From positions 1 to 64,000 of the IMG/VR virus record IMGVR_UViG_3300042691_029205: a stretch of DNA of 64,000 nucleotides, one strand, 5' to 3'. A program made the position numbers and the translations under genes. Positions 1 to 8,580 of the stretch are shown here, piece after piece. Every line of letters begins with the position of its first letter. Position 1 is the first letter of the stretch. Origin of the DNA: a virus. The notes beneath the pieces were generated by a model, which did no database searches, had not been told where the DNA came from, and saw only the letters and a list, made by a program, of their open reading frames with translations.

Positions 1-4
1 GGAG

Positions 5-23
5 AGCCTCGCGGCGACTGAGC
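5..23 (+). repeat. 19-bp GC-rich box, copy 1
   Basis: AGCCTCGCGGCGACTGAGC, one of nine related boxes in the window. It ends directly at the ATG of the next gene and takes the place of a Shine-Dalgarno sequence. Confidence 0.75.
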
Positions 24-671
24 ATGAAAATTAAAAACGGTTACACCTACAAAACTCGAAATGGTTCCATAGTTACAGCCTATAATGATTATAATGGAAT
101 AACGATTGGTTTTTCACCGTCTATTGATGGAGTAGACTCTTGGTGGACTAATTTAGGAAAAAACTGGAAAGACAAAGAATCCCCATCCGACGCCGTTAAA
201 GAACTATACGGCCCGATTCCAGAAGGTTATATTATAGTAACTAAGGAAGAACAACAGAAAACAGATAAACCAAGTATTAAAGGTTTAAAATTTTGGGATA
301 ACATTCAAGATAAATGGAATGATTGTTCCAGCCAGTGGTGGCATAATCAATTATTTTATATAAAACCAATTATCCCCATCTCAAGCGATGTAAAAGAAGA
401 ACAAAAACCAGTCTTTCCTTGGAAACAGGGCGATCTATTACTAGATATGAAAGATCGGGAATTCCGCTATTTTGTTGCTGTTTATAAAAACACTCTATAT
501 TTTGAATACGATGTTGTTAATGGGATTTTCCATTATGATTCAGTTGACAATATGGATAACTATGTGTTGGCTAACACACTACGAGAAATTAATGTAGATG
601 GATTAACATATCTGTTATACTATAAAGATGGTCAACCTTGGCTGATTGCTAAACCAAATATTGTTGATTAA
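24..671 (+). CDS. hypothetical protein (215 aa)
   Basis: I do not recognise this protein. It is soluble-looking, aromatic and charged, with a Trp-rich stretch near residue 105 (SSQWW) and no signal peptide or membrane segment. The start has no Shine-Dalgarno sequence; the GC-rich box copy 1 abuts the ATG instead. It is the first complete gene of the window, and box copy 2 follows it before the next gene. Confidence 0.75.
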   Translation: MKIKNGYTYKTRNGSIVTAYNDYNGITIGFSPSIDGVDSWWTNLGKNWKDKESPSDAVKELYGPIPEGYIIVTKEEQQKTDKPSIKGLKFWDNIQDKWNDCSSQWWHNQLFYIKPIIPISSDVKEEQKPVFPWKQGDLLLDMKDREFRYFVAVYKNTLYFEYDVVNGIFHYDSVDNMDNYVLANTLREINVDGLTYLLYYKDGQPWLIAKPNIVD

Positions 672-693
672 TTCAATTCGTATCACAAAAGGA

Positions 694-712
694 AGCCCTG
701 CGGCGTTTGAGC
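694..712 (+). repeat. 19-bp GC-rich box, copy 2
   Basis: AGCCCTGCGGCGTTTGAGC directly abuts the ATG at 713. The same arrangement is seen at copies 1, 4 and 8. Confidence 0.75.
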
Positions 713-877
713 ATGAACTATTTACCTCTTTTAATCTGGTTAATCTACGGCCTTTCATTAATGTTTCTAGGTTTTGATGCCACCTACACGTTAAATCAAA
801 TGTGGTGGATGGGTATCATTTGGAATACGATGGGCTGTACAATATTGCCATTGTTTTTTGGCATTATATTTTTTTAG
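713..877 (+). CDS. small membrane protein, possible first half of a frameshifted gene (54 aa)
   Basis: Two hydrophobic segments are visible (near residues 4-22 and 41-54). The frame stops at TAG just after a run of seven T. A -1 slip on that run (TTT TTT TAG to TTT TTT TTA GCA) would join it without a break to the overlapping frame that runs to 1104, giving a membrane protein of about 130 aa. Box copy 2 precedes the ATG. It could be a complete small gene, a programmed frameshift product or a homopolymer indel. Confidence 0.55.
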   Translation: MNYLPLLIWLIYGLSLMFLGFDATYTLNQMWWMGIIWNTMGCTILPLFFGIIFF

Positions 878-1104
878 CATTACATAGCCCCGATCTTGAT
901 AAAAAAGTAGGTGTGAAATGGGTATTATGGTTTTGTTTTAAACCAATCCTGTATTTTTTACAAACTATTTGGCTGGTGTTGATTGGTAATTTTCATGCTC
1001 ATGTTGTTATTTTACCAGCACTTATAATCTGCTCCGTTGTAATTGCGTTACTATATATTTGGTATATTATCGCTCGTTATCATGTGGATAAAGAAGGTGC
1101 ATAA
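802..1104 (+). CDS. membrane protein, possible second half of a frameshifted gene
   Basis: The open frame gives two or three hydrophobic segments (centred near residues 15, 50 and 78) and a charged end, HVDKEGA. The ATG at 802 has no ribosome-binding site and lies inside the frame that starts at 713, so the protein is more likely read from 713 through a -1 slip at the T7 run at 869-875. Its stop overlaps the next ATG (TAATG), which shows translational coupling. Confidence 0.6.
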   Translation: MVDGYHLEYDGLYNIAIVFWHYIFLALHSPDLDKKVGVKWVLWFCFKPILYFLQTIWLVLIGNFHAHVVILPALIICSVVIALLYIWYIIARYHVDKEGA

Positions 1105-1313
1105 TGCAACTACAAATCAAAGAGCTTATCCCAGGAGACAAGATCGTTCACGATGGTAAAGGACTCACAGTTAGTAGTTTGCGGCCTTCTGTAGAATACG
1201 ACGGGTTTTATTTTGTACAATGCTGGTCACAGATTTATATGTTCCCAGCGGATTTATCAGTCGAAGTAGAACGAGATGCTCCAAAAACAAAGATTACAAA
1301 GGCTAAAACATGA
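1104..1313 (+). CDS. hypothetical protein (69 aa)
   Basis: A small, probably beta-rich protein with IKELIPGDKIVHDGKGLTV near its start, which resembles the short barrel folds (KOW/SH3-like) common in phage accessory proteins; this is inference only. The lysine-rich tail follows DAPKTKITKAK. It overlaps both neighbours by 1 to 4 bases, so it sits in one operon with them. Confidence 0.65.
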   Translation: MQLQIKELIPGDKIVHDGKGLTVSSLRPSVEYDGFYFVQCWSQIYMFPADLSVEVERDAPKTKITKAKT

Positions 1314-2005
1314 GAATTATTTCCAAATTTAAAGACTACTATGATTGTATGCAGAAGTATGCTGATTATTCGACTACTCCATATAATAGACACTCTTTGA
1401 TTAAAACATACAAAGATTTAGATAAAGAGGAATTGTCTTATCTTAAAACAGACCATCGTGATTTATTTATAATTGGTTTCTGTGGTAAGATTTATGGTGG
1501 TTTATCTGCATGTAAAAAAGAAAAAGGTGTGTTTAAATCTCAGATATGCTATTCTTATGAAGAATACGAGGCGTTTTATCATAATTATGATTTACCAGTG
1601 AATTATACAAGAGAACAAAAGCGAAAAAGTAAAGAGTTGTTCTTTCAAATAGAAAATAATTCTCTCTTTGTTAAGAATTCGGCTCCTTCTTTTATTTATT
1701 TAACTAGAAGACAGCCATATAGTTCATCTGATAATCCTGATATTATCTGCTATCATACATTAAATAAACATAAAAAACAAGACTCTATTGTTCAATACAA
1801 CGATAAATATGAAAGTTGGTTTCCTTGTTTATTTGACTATTCATTCTATAATATTATACCTGAAGAACAGGCTTATATGCAGATAGAATCTTATATTAAA
1901 GGGGTTCTCTGTAAAGAATATAAACAAGAACCATTTGAACCAAACAATACTAAAATTGAACGAGCGGGATTTGACTTAAAAGCTTCTTTTAGAAAGGATC
2001 GTTAA
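1310..2005 (+). CDS. hypothetical protein (231 aa)
   Basis: Not recognised. It is a Tyr- and Lys-rich soluble protein with no signal peptide or membrane segment. The start overlaps the upstream stop as ATGA. No catalytic motif was seen. Confidence 0.7.
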   Translation: MRIISKFKDYYDCMQKYADYSTTPYNRHSLIKTYKDLDKEELSYLKTDHRDLFIIGFCGKIYGGLSACKKEKGVFKSQICYSYEEYEAFYHNYDLPVNYTREQKRKSKELFFQIENNSLFVKNSAPSFIYLTRRQPYSSSDNPDIICYHTLNKHKKQDSIVQYNDKYESWFPCLFDYSFYNIIPEEQAYMQIESYIKGVLCKEYKQEPFEPNNTKIERAGFDLKASFRKDR

Positions 2006-2006
2006 A

Positions 2007-2357
2007 ATGATGCAATATTCAAAAATGACAATTCAACCAGAACACGGAGATATGACTGGTTATCGATTGGTACAAGAAGGGGAAAAAATACTTCCCGATG
2101 ATGAGTATTTTGATAATAAAAAATGGAATACACTTAATGGCTATACACCTCATAAAATGAGTGATCTGTATGTAGCTCATCGTCGTAAATTACCAGAAAA
2201 AAAGACCTATTTATTTAACATTGAAACAGATTATATTAAACTCGGCAAAGTATTTAGAGATGTTAATTCATTATTTCATGATGAATGTACTTTATCTGAC
2301 GAACAATTAGGCAAAATCCTATACCTACAGCTACGGAGTAGCAATAATGCTCAATAA
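2007..2357 (+). CDS. hypothetical protein (116 aa)
   Basis: Not recognised. AAGGA lies nine bases upstream. ATG at 2007 is immediately followed by a second ATG at 2010, either of which could be used. The protein is hydrophilic; the end overlaps the following gene by 11 bases. Confidence 0.65.
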   Translation: MMQYSKMTIQPEHGDMTGYRLVQEGEKILPDDEYFDNKKWNTLNGYTPHKMSDLYVAHRRKLPEKKTYLFNIETDYIKLGKVFRDVNSLFHDECTLSDEQLGKILYLQLRSSNNAQ

Positions 2358-2769
2358 CCTACCAACATTTACAAATAAAATGAAGCAAGTAGCCGTTCAT
2401 CTAAACGCAGCAAAAGGCTTATTAGATAGCGGCCCGTTAGATTATTATTTGGAAAAGTTATCTAAACACTCAGAAGTTTTGCTGTCTAAGTTTGCTGATT
2501 TTAAAATAGGTGATAGGTGTGTAATTATAAATACTCCTAATGGCTATAACGGAAAAGAAAGCTATCATGGTAGAGAAAAAACATTTGAAATCGGCTCTAT
2601 TGGTACTATTGTAGATATTGATTATACTAACGATTTTATATATTGCTGGAAGCCAGATCAAGATTTTTATCAAGATTACACTGGAGGATACCCTGGAAAA
2701 TGGCAGTTGTCCAATACTCCGCATCTTTATTGGTTACGTAGAGAAGTTATAGCAAAGAAATTTAGTTAA
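2347..2769 (+). CDS. hypothetical protein with SH3-like barrel region (140 aa)
   Basis: The second half reads FKIGDRCVIINTPNG and IGSIGTIVDIDY, the alternating pattern of small beta-barrel (KOW/MIB-like) domains that sense or bind nucleic acid or protein; the function is not known. GGAG stands 12 bases before the ATG. The start overlaps the upstream gene. Confidence 0.65.
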   Translation: MLNNLPTFTNKMKQVAVHLNAAKGLLDSGPLDYYLEKLSKHSEVLLSKFADFKIGDRCVIINTPNGYNGKESYHGREKTFEIGSIGTIVDIDYTNDFIYCWKPDQDFYQDYTGGYPGKWQLSNTPHLYWLRREVIAKKFS

Positions 2770-2785
2770 TATTAGGAGTTCAAAA

Positions 2786-2977
2786 GTGAATAATATTCCA
2801 AACACTTTTAAAAAACACGAAGAAAATGTATTACTAGCCGCGATACAAGATGCGTCTGAAATATATTATGGCTATCAAGATGTGGATCGATACTTAGAAG
2901 AAACTCCAAAGGCTTCTTTTGTTGTAGAAGTTAACCAGAATTTAAATAGATTGGGTTACAAAATCACAAAAATTTAA
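2786..2977 (+). CDS. hypothetical protein (63 aa)
   Basis: A small acidic protein starting at GTG with AGGAG ten bases upstream. No motif is recognised. Its stop codon lies inside box copy 3, so it ends the first operon. Confidence 0.6.
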   Translation: MNNIPNTFKKHEENVLLAAIQDASEIYYGYQDVDRYLEETPKASFVVEVNQNLNRLGYKITKI

Positions 2978-2994
2978 CCTCGCGGCGACTGAGC
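2976..2994 (+). repeat. 19-bp GC-rich box, copy 3
   Basis: AACCTCGCGGCGACTGAGC immediately abuts the TTGACT -35 hexamer of the next promoter, the arrangement also seen at copies 7 and 9. Confidence 0.75.
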
Positions 2995-3022
2995 TTGACT
3001 TTTCGCTCCTATATGCTAAAAT
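2995..3022 (+). promoter_or_regulatory. sigma-70-type promoter
   Basis: TTGACT, 16-base spacer, TAAAAT. The box copy 3 touches the -35. It would drive the glycosylase-like gene at 3069 and those after it. Confidence 0.7.
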
Positions 3023-3048
3023 CGTTGTATCAGATTTATCCTGTCTCT

Positions 3049-3067
3049 AGCCCAACGGCGATTGAGT
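3049..3067 (+). repeat. 19-bp GC-rich box, copy 4
   Basis: AGCCCAACGGCGATTGAGT ends one base before the ATG at 3069; no Shine-Dalgarno sequence is present there. Confidence 0.7.
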
Positions 3068-3068
3068 T

Positions 3069-3524
3069 ATGCAAGTTTTCCTCCCTTCATCGTCCTTTAA
3101 GGACTCTGTAGCCGCACTTGACCCGAAGCGTCTCGGTAATCAAATCTATCGGGAATGTAAAACTCTAATTAGCGGCGGCTGGACTTATCACCCCGCTTCT
3201 AAGATGTGGTCGGGCTATAAGCCTGCCCTTGCGGTTTACGCCCTCTATGGGCTGGAGGAACTTGCTCGCCGTGGGCGTTTTTATCCTCATCATGTGGACT
3301 ATTTTAAGTCCTTTTTACCAGAGGGACTTGACTTAGCCGACTCCCAGGCTATAATAGGATTATGTCCTAGTTGGTTAGGTGACGACAAATTACATAGTTC
3401 ACACCGAGCCGCCTTACTATATAAAGACTACAAGTGGTACTCACAGTTTGGCTGGAGTGAACAACCCGCAGTACCATTTAAAAACGGGAAGAAATTTTCG
3501 CTACCTTATTACTGGCCGAGCTAA
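3069..3524 (+). CDS. pyrimidine-dimer DNA glycosylase-like protein (MSMEG_6728 family)
   Basis: The pattern MQVFLP, LDPKRLGNQ, HPASKMWSGY, a central PSWLGDDKLHSSHRAALL and the Pro-rich end PYYWPS match the MSMEG_6728 family, annotated as pyrimidine-dimer glycosylase-like and related to T4 endonuclease V by family assignment. Such an enzyme would act on UV-damaged DNA. At 151 aa the length is normal. The start is set by box copy 4. A strong promoter lies inside the gene (3328) and reads towards the next one. Confidence 0.7.
   Translation: MQVFLPSSSFKDSVAALDPKRLGNQIYRECKTLISGGWTYHPASKMWSGYKPALAVYALYGLEELARRGRFYPHHVDYFKSFLPEGLDLADSQAIIGLCPSWLGDDKLHSSHRAALLYKDYKWYSQFGWSEQPAVPFKNGKKFSLPYYWPS
3328..3355 (+). 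promoter_or_regulatory. intragenic sigma-70-type promoter
   Basis: TTGACT, 16-base spacer, TATAAT, inside the glycosylase-like gene; it would drive the large gene at 3568. Confidence 0.7.
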
Positions 3525-3567
3525 AGCTCTATTATTGTAATAATCATTTTAATTGGAGATAATATTT

Positions 3568-5508
3568 ATGTTTACCGCATTTTCTAAAGCTGTTGATACT
3601 CGATTTAAAGAAATGTCTAAAGGTGAGTTATTTGTTGTCGATGCTCCAGATATATTTGAGCAATATTTAGCCGCTTTTCCCGCTGGAAGCGACCCAGTAT
3701 TTCGTACTAGAACTGAGCACGATTGTCAATGTTGCAAACACTTTCTACGACGACTTGGTATTGTAGTTAGTGTGAAAAATGGCGAAATGATTACACTGTT
3801 TAGTGATCTTGATTTACCTGCTCCTTATAATGTAGTAGCAGAGAAATTAGATTCATATATTCGTAGCCGCCCTATTGAATCTGTCTTTAGGACTAAGGAG
3901 CGTAGTTATGGTATGGATCATAATTATGACAAACAGAATCAACGCTATGACCATTTTTACGGTAAGATTGATAATAAACATTATTCATACGACAAAGCCG
4001 ATACATTAAGAGGTGAAAAAGAGTCTGTTTATAAGGTATTCAAACGAGGGCTAACCGAATTAAATATTGCGGATATTGATACGGTTATTGATTTGATCGA
4101 TAGTAATGGACTATATCGTGGAGAAGAACACAAGCAATCTCTATCGGCCTTTAGAAAATTGATGCTGGTCTATAAAGAATCTGAAAATAAAGATTTGTTT
4201 ATTTGGGAACACTTAAATGAGCGTAGTGCTTGTATTAGAAATACAGTTATTGGCACTTTGCTAGTCGATTTAGCCGATGGTAAAGATATTGATGTCGCTG
4301 TGAAATCTTTTGAAACCAAAGTGGCTCCAGCTAACTATAAACGGCCTACGTCTGTAATTACTCAAAAGATGGTCGAATCAGCTATCGAAACATTAAATAC
4401 AATGGGTCTAGGTGGGGCTATTTATCGACGATACGCTAAGTTAAGTGATGTTTCGGTTAACGATGTGTTATTTGTAGATAATGACGTTAAAAATAAAATG
4501 AAAGATGGTATTGCTACGTTATTGGAATCTAGTATTAAGCAATCAAAATCAACTACTAAAAATAGCATTACTATTAGTGCTGATGATTTTATAACTAAAG
4601 TGCTGCCAACTGCACGAAATATAGAGTTATTACTAGAGAATCGTCATTTAGGTAATTTTGTTACACTGACTGGTTCTGATGGATCAGAGCGTATATTTAA
4701 GTGGAATAATAATTTTGCGTGGTCTTATGATGGGGATGTGACCGATAGTGTTAAACAGAGAGTTAAGGCTGCTGGCGGCAATATTCACGCTGATATTAGA
4801 GTGAGTCTATCGTGGTTTAACTTTGATGATTTAGATTTACATGCAAAAACACCAGATGGAAAACTTATTTATTATGCAGATAAACAAGGTATATTAGACG
4901 TTGATATGAATGCTGGTTCTGGTACTACTAGAACTCCAGTAGAAAATCTAGCTTTTGTGAAGCCTAAGAGTGGTGTCTATAAAATATCAGTCGATCAATT
5001 TCATCGTCGAGAAACTATTGATTTTGGTTTTTCGATTGAGATTGAAAACGACGGTGTTTTACAACAATATAGTTATTCAAAAGCCCTACGAGATAAAGAA
5101 CACATTGACTGTTTTACATTCACCGTGAAGGGCGGTAAAGTGGTAGATATTAAAACCAATCTTGTTGGTGGAGATTTATCACAAGAAAAATGGGGACTAA
5201 AGACACAAACCTTAATCCCTGTGACTTCAATTATGTATAGCCCTAATCATTGGGGTGAAAATAAAGTTGGAGCTAAACATCTTATATTCGCGTTAAAGAA
5301 TTGTAAAAACGATAAACCTGTACGTGGGATATATAATGAGTTTCTGCGGTCTGACCTAGAGAAGCATCGCAAGGTGTTTGAAGTTTTAGGGTCTAAAACT
5401 AAGTGTCAACCTACAGAAGATCAAATATCTGGCGTTGGTTTTACATCTGCCAGAGGTGACAGTGTAAGTGTTAATGTAAACAATCGTAGTTATCTTGTTA
5501 CTTTCTAA
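3568..5508 (+). CDS. large protein with YfaP/DUF2135-like beta-sandwich domain (646 aa)
   Basis: Residues about 410-530 read VSLSWFNFDDLDLH, PDGKLIYY, LDVDMNAGSG, PVENLAF and GVYKISVDQF, the signature of the YfaP/DUF2135-like domain found in proteins linked to von Willebrand A and stress or conflict systems. Near residue 60 is a Cys cluster (HDCQCC) that could bind metal. The N-terminal 400 residues are not recognised. The ATG at 3568 follows GGAG by nine bases. The window also encodes a vWA protein (18713) and a pseudokinase-like protein (17510), partners such domains often have; that link is inference. Confidence 0.75.
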   Translation: MFTAFSKAVDTRFKEMSKGELFVVDAPDIFEQYLAAFPAGSDPVFRTRTEHDCQCCKHFLRRLGIVVSVKNGEMITLFSDLDLPAPYNVVAEKLDSYIRSRPIESVFRTKERSYGMDHNYDKQNQRYDHFYGKIDNKHYSYDKADTLRGEKESVYKVFKRGLTELNIADIDTVIDLIDSNGLYRGEEHKQSLSAFRKLMLVYKESENKDLFIWEHLNERSACIRNTVIGTLLVDLADGKDIDVAVKSFETKVAPANYKRPTSVITQKMVESAIETLNTMGLGGAIYRRYAKLSDVSVNDVLFVDNDVKNKMKDGIATLLESSIKQSKSTTKNSITISADDFITKVLPTARNIELLLENRHLGNFVTLTGSDGSERIFKWNNNFAWSYDGDVTDSVKQRVKAAGGNIHADIRVSLSWFNFDDLDLHAKTPDGKLIYYADKQGILDVDMNAGSGTTRTPVENLAFVKPKSGVYKISVDQFHRRETIDFGFSIEIENDGVLQQYSYSKALRDKEHIDCFTFTVKGGKVVDIKTNLVGGDLSQEKWGLKTQTLIPVTSIMYSPNHWGENKVGAKHLIFALKNCKNDKPVRGIYNEFLRSDLEKHRKVFEVLGSKTKCQPTEDQISGVGFTSARGDSVSVNVNNRSYLVTF

Positions 5509-5525
5509 TTTTTAAGGAGATGGTT

Positions 5526-5930
5526 ATGGATATGTATAAGTTTGCGGCTCAAAAGAAGTTGCGTTTTCCCTCTACGAAAGGTCAGTTGGTTGTAGAACAG
5601 CTTTTTGACCTACCGCTAAAATCAACTAATAATTTCGACTTGAATACGGTTGCTAAGACAATCAGTAACGATTTAAAAACAACTGGTGAAGAAAATTTCG
5701 TTGGAGACACAACTCTCGACCCTCATAAAGAAATGCTTGAGGTGGCATTAGAGATTGTAAAAGACGTTATTAAGGTCAAACAAGAAGAAAACGCTGCTCG
5801 TCTAAACAAACTCAAAAAAGCAGAAGAACGGAAAAAGATTCTCAATGCTATTGCAGCGAAAAAGGATCAACAATTAACTACTGCTTCTTTGGAAGAATTG
5901 CAACAGAAGTTAGATGCACTAGATGGATAG
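5526..5930 (+). CDS. hypothetical coiled-coil protein (134 aa)
   Basis: The C-terminal half (from about residue 75) is a Lys/Glu/Ala-rich amphipathic helix typical of a coiled coil. AAGGAG sits six bases upstream of the ATG at 5526; an ATG at 5520 touches the ribosome-binding site and is less likely. It directly follows the YfaP-like gene and may be its partner. Confidence 0.7.
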   Translation: MDMYKFAAQKKLRFPSTKGQLVVEQLFDLPLKSTNNFDLNTVAKTISNDLKTTGEENFVGDTTLDPHKEMLEVALEIVKDVIKVKQEENAARLNKLKKAEERKKILNAIAAKKDQQLTTASLEELQQKLDALDG

Positions 5931-5951
5931 TCTGTACCCCACATTAGGGGA

Positions 5952-5979
5952 TTGACAAAAACTTAGCATTTATTATAAT
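5952..5979 (+). promoter_or_regulatory. sigma-70-type promoter
   Basis: TTGACA, 16-base spacer, TATAAT in the gap before the gene at 6034; a full consensus match. Confidence 0.8.
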
Positions 5980-6033
5980 AGGCTCTGTGGGTAAAACTCG
6001 GAGTCTATTTTAATATCATAGGAGTAATTACTA

Positions 6034-6372
6034 ATGTTTGTTGAAACAAACGACGTTGACAAAGAAAGCAACCGAATAGTTCGTTGTTTACTAGATGAAC
6101 TACAGGCTAATTTAGGTGGATATTATTCTTGGAAAAAAGAATATATTGATATAAAACACAATGAAGAACAATTTAATGGTTTCTTCTGGCGAGCCTTCCA
6201 ATGTGTTCAAAGTTTACATGAAATTTTCGGATTTACCTATGATGAAGTCAGAGATATGTTATGGGATCACAAACCTAATGAGTGGTGGTTGACCAAGAAT
6301 TTAAAGTCATTAGAATTAACTAATGTTCAATATTTGATTAATAAACAACTGTTTGAATTGAGGACTCCATGA
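6034..6372 (+). CDS. hypothetical protein (112 aa)
   Basis: Not recognised; Trp-rich and soluble. It is preceded by AGGAG and by the promoter at 5952. Its end overlaps the next start as ATGA. Confidence 0.7.
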   Translation: MFVETNDVDKESNRIVRCLLDELQANLGGYYSWKKEYIDIKHNEEQFNGFFWRAFQCVQSLHEIFGFTYDEVRDMLWDHKPNEWWLTKNLKSLELTNVQYLINKQLFELRTP

Positions 6373-6902
6373 ATAAAACACTGATTACCGATGAAGATCA
6401 ATATAAAAACTATTTAGATATTCTAAGAAAAAACTACTATATTTGCGATCATGAAATACCACAAGAATATCCGTGTCTTATGATAGAAAATATAGAGTAT
6501 TTAACATATGGAGAAGACCAAGTATCTCTAGAATTTGTTTACCTATCGGATTTCGCCACAGATAAGCATCCAGATAGCCTCTTCACACAACATCTACAAA
6601 AAGAGGCAATGAGGCTGTGTCCTGATTATACATTCAATCATAAATCTGATGAATACGAGTATTTATATGCTATCATAGCTTCGCTGGAAGGAGTAAGTAA
6701 AGCGTGTGATGGTTGGTATGAAATGACAAAGGGATTACTTAAATCGATTAAAGAAACAACCAGTGGAATGTTATTGAGTGCAATATTGAACACTGGTAAG
6801 AAATTAGGCTTATTAAGTGAGCTAGATTATACTGCTTTGTCTGCTATTTCTCATACTTTAGGTAACGAAAATGACAAGAATGACAAAAAAACAGAAAGAT
6901 AA
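6369..6902 (+). CDS. hypothetical protein (177 aa)
   Basis: Not recognised. Largely helical and acidic, without membrane segments. The last 32 bases overlap the HNH nuclease gene in another frame. Confidence 0.65.
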   Translation: MNKTLITDEDQYKNYLDILRKNYYICDHEIPQEYPCLMIENIEYLTYGEDQVSLEFVYLSDFATDKHPDSLFTQHLQKEAMRLCPDYTFNHKSDEYEYLYAIIASLEGVSKACDGWYEMTKGLLKSIKETTSGMLLSAILNTGKKLGLLSELDYTALSAISHTLGNENDKNDKKTER

Positions 6903-7317
6903 ACTACGGGTAAAAGCACGCCGTAAGTATTTAGACATACTAATGTATTTTCAAGATAATAAGTGTTATTATTGTCATCGTGATCTTATTATTAGGCCAG
7001 TTGATGCTTATATAAAAGGAAATTATTGTTATAATGAGAAGACACATGAACAAGTTGGTATTTATGCAACTATAGATCATATAATACCTCTTAGAGAAAA
7101 GCACGATAATCATAACGATAGGTCTAATTTAGTAGTCTGTTGTATGAAATGTAATAACCAAAAAGATAATAGTTTTAATCCTCTACCAAAACAACGTATC
7201 TGTAATATATGTGGAATTACTTTTGTAAAACACAGACATAGTAATAAATCATGTATTGATTGTAGTCAGTGGCGTTACGAACTAGATATGGCTGTTTTGG
7301 CTACTTCGTTATCCTAA
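6871..7317 (+). CDS. HNH endonuclease with zinc ribbons (148 aa)
   Basis: Residues about 32-36 hold CYYC, followed by TIDHIIPL and NLVVCCMKCNNQKD, the Cys-Cys, HH/DH and Cys-Cys layout of a zinc-stabilised HNH nuclease domain. A second metal site, CNICG...CIDC, lies at the C-terminus. HNH proteins nick or cut DNA; free-standing phage versions are often homing endonucleases. The gene overlaps its upstream neighbour, which would be unusual for a recent insertion. Confidence 0.8.
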   Translation: MTRMTKKQKDKLRVKARRKYLDILMYFQDNKCYYCHRDLIIRPVDAYIKGNYCYNEKTHEQVGIYATIDHIIPLREKHDNHNDRSNLVVCCMKCNNQKDNSFNPLPKQRICNICGITFVKHRHSNKSCIDCSQWRYELDMAVLATSLS

Positions 7318-7328
7318 AGGAAAAAATT

Positions 7329-7715
7329 ATGTCCAAAGAACTAGAACAAGAATTAATTAAAACCATTGACACGATTAAAGAGCAATTAGGTAAATCTAAA
7401 GACTTTGTAGTAGAACAACTACCTGATGTAATCCAGCAGTATTTAGCCTGGGAGTTCTATTCAAATGTTATGTTATGTAGTATATCATTATTTATAAGTA
7501 TCGTAACATTTGAAATTATCCGTAGATTTTATAAAAATTTTCAAAAAAATGAATTAGACGATCCCTATTATGTATTGTTATTTATTTTTACTATCATGGC
7601 TTTTCTTTCGTCTGTATTAATAAGTTGTAGTCTCCTTTACAATGCTACGAAAGTTTATATAGCACCAAAAGTTGTTCTAGTAGAAAAAATGATTGAACTT
7701 ACTAAAGGTAAATAA
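7329..7715 (+). CDS. membrane protein, two transmembrane segments (128 aa)
   Basis: The N-terminal 40 residues are an amphipathic Lys/Glu helix, followed by two hydrophobic helices (about 45-65 and 80-108). AAAGGA precedes the ATG at 7329. The small size and two helices are compatible with a holin or other envelope protein, but nothing further supports this. Confidence 0.65.
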   Translation: MSKELEQELIKTIDTIKEQLGKSKDFVVEQLPDVIQQYLAWEFYSNVMLCSISLFISIVTFEIIRRFYKNFQKNELDDPYYVLLFIFTIMAFLSSVLISCSLLYNATKVYIAPKVVLVEKMIELTKGK

Positions 7716-7716
7716 T

Positions 7717-8310
7717 ATGTTAATTTACTATCACCCAACTCTTGTTTATTATCGTCAAAAATATTTTAAAATTACTGAAACTGAAAAAGAGGCCATTTAT
7801 AATGACTGTGATGATGACTTTCTAGAATATATGCATAAAATAGAAGATCATACTCGTTCTTATAAAACAAAACGTCCTGTTTTATACTTTCTACTAGAGG
7901 AACTACCACAGGCAGTAGAAACATTTTTTGATACATTGAGAGATATAAGAATTACAATTAAAAACCACTTCTATCCGTATAATATAGTCAAGTGTCGTTA
8001 TCTCAGTGTAAACTACCATGATAAAGACCTTGTTATGGAGCATTGTATTTTAGAATTACTAGCTCAATTTGTTGAACGTGAAAAACCGTGGGAATTTGAG
8101 TCCTCTAGTCGTGAGATAGCCAAACAATATGAAGAAGATTTATATGACGGAGAAAAACGCTCTGTAATATGGGCTAAATTAAAAAAAGCCTACTACTTCT
8201 ACAAACACTTAGAAGAAATAGAGTCTTTTTTAGATGAAAAGAAATTAAAACATATCTACCGCGAAGCTGTTATGAATACTGTCACTTATCGGGAATACCT
8301 TTGGACGTAG
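7717..8310 (+). CDS. hypothetical protein (197 aa)
   Basis: Not recognised. Tyr-rich, charged and mostly helical. The chosen ATG at 7717 follows AAAGGT. The gene ends exactly where an inverted copy of the GC-rich box begins. Confidence 0.65.
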   Translation: MLIYYHPTLVYYRQKYFKITETEKEAIYNDCDDDFLEYMHKIEDHTRSYKTKRPVLYFLLEELPQAVETFFDTLRDIRITIKNHFYPYNIVKCRYLSVNYHDKDLVMEHCILELLAQFVEREKPWEFESSSREIAKQYEEDLYDGEKRSVIWAKLKKAYYFYKHLEEIESFLDEKKLKHIYREAVMNTVTYREYLWT

Positions 8311-8329
8311 GCTCAATCGCCGCTGGGCT
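8311..8329 (-). repeat. 19-bp GC-rich box, copy 5 (inverted)
   Basis: The reverse complement reads AGCCCAGCGGCGATTGAGC, identical to copy 8. It is the only copy on the minus strand and lies directly after a stop codon, so a purely translational role for the box seems unlikely. The following 130 bases hold only a doubtful TTG-started frame at 8347-8445. Confidence 0.8.
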
Positions 8330-8463
8330 TATTTAAACGTGGAGACTTGCGAATTTCTCGGTATAAATTAGGATTACACGATTCTAAAGCTGCTTTATTA
8401 TTAAAGATGGAAAAAACTAATGATTCAATGCTAATACAACTCTAAGAAAGGTAGCGTAGCTAT

Positions 8464-8517
8464 ATGCATTACAAAGTAGTCATCGGAGACGTAACAAATC
8501 CAACATATCGGAAATAA
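8464..8517 (+). pseudogene. orphan 5' end of the macro-domain gene
   Basis: The 17-codon frame begins MHYKVVIGDVTNP and then stops. It closely matches the start MNYKVIIGDVTCP of the macro-domain gene at 9320, with mostly third-position differences. An HNH gene lies between the two. This is best read as the original 5' end left behind when the HNH gene inserted and a new head was supplied downstream. Confidence 0.75.
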
Positions 8518-8547
8518 TAAAAATTTTAAATTTTTGATTATTAACAA

Positions 8548-8560
8548 ACGGTGTATTATC
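8548..8560 (+). promoter_or_regulatory. AACGGTG-TATTAT motif (candidate late promoter), copy 1
   Basis: AACGGTGTATTAT, 21 bases before the HNH gene. The same motif stands before three virion or late-looking genes (23486, 26044, 29759), so it may be recognised by a phage-specific factor. Confidence 0.5.
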
Positions 8561-8580
8561 CCTTATAAGGAGAATACACT

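Noticed and set aside
8347-8445. Small TTG-started gene of 32 codons between box copy 5 and the orphan macro fragment
   Set aside because: GGAG is only two bases from the TTG, the product is not recognised, and the region may be debris of the HNH insertion.
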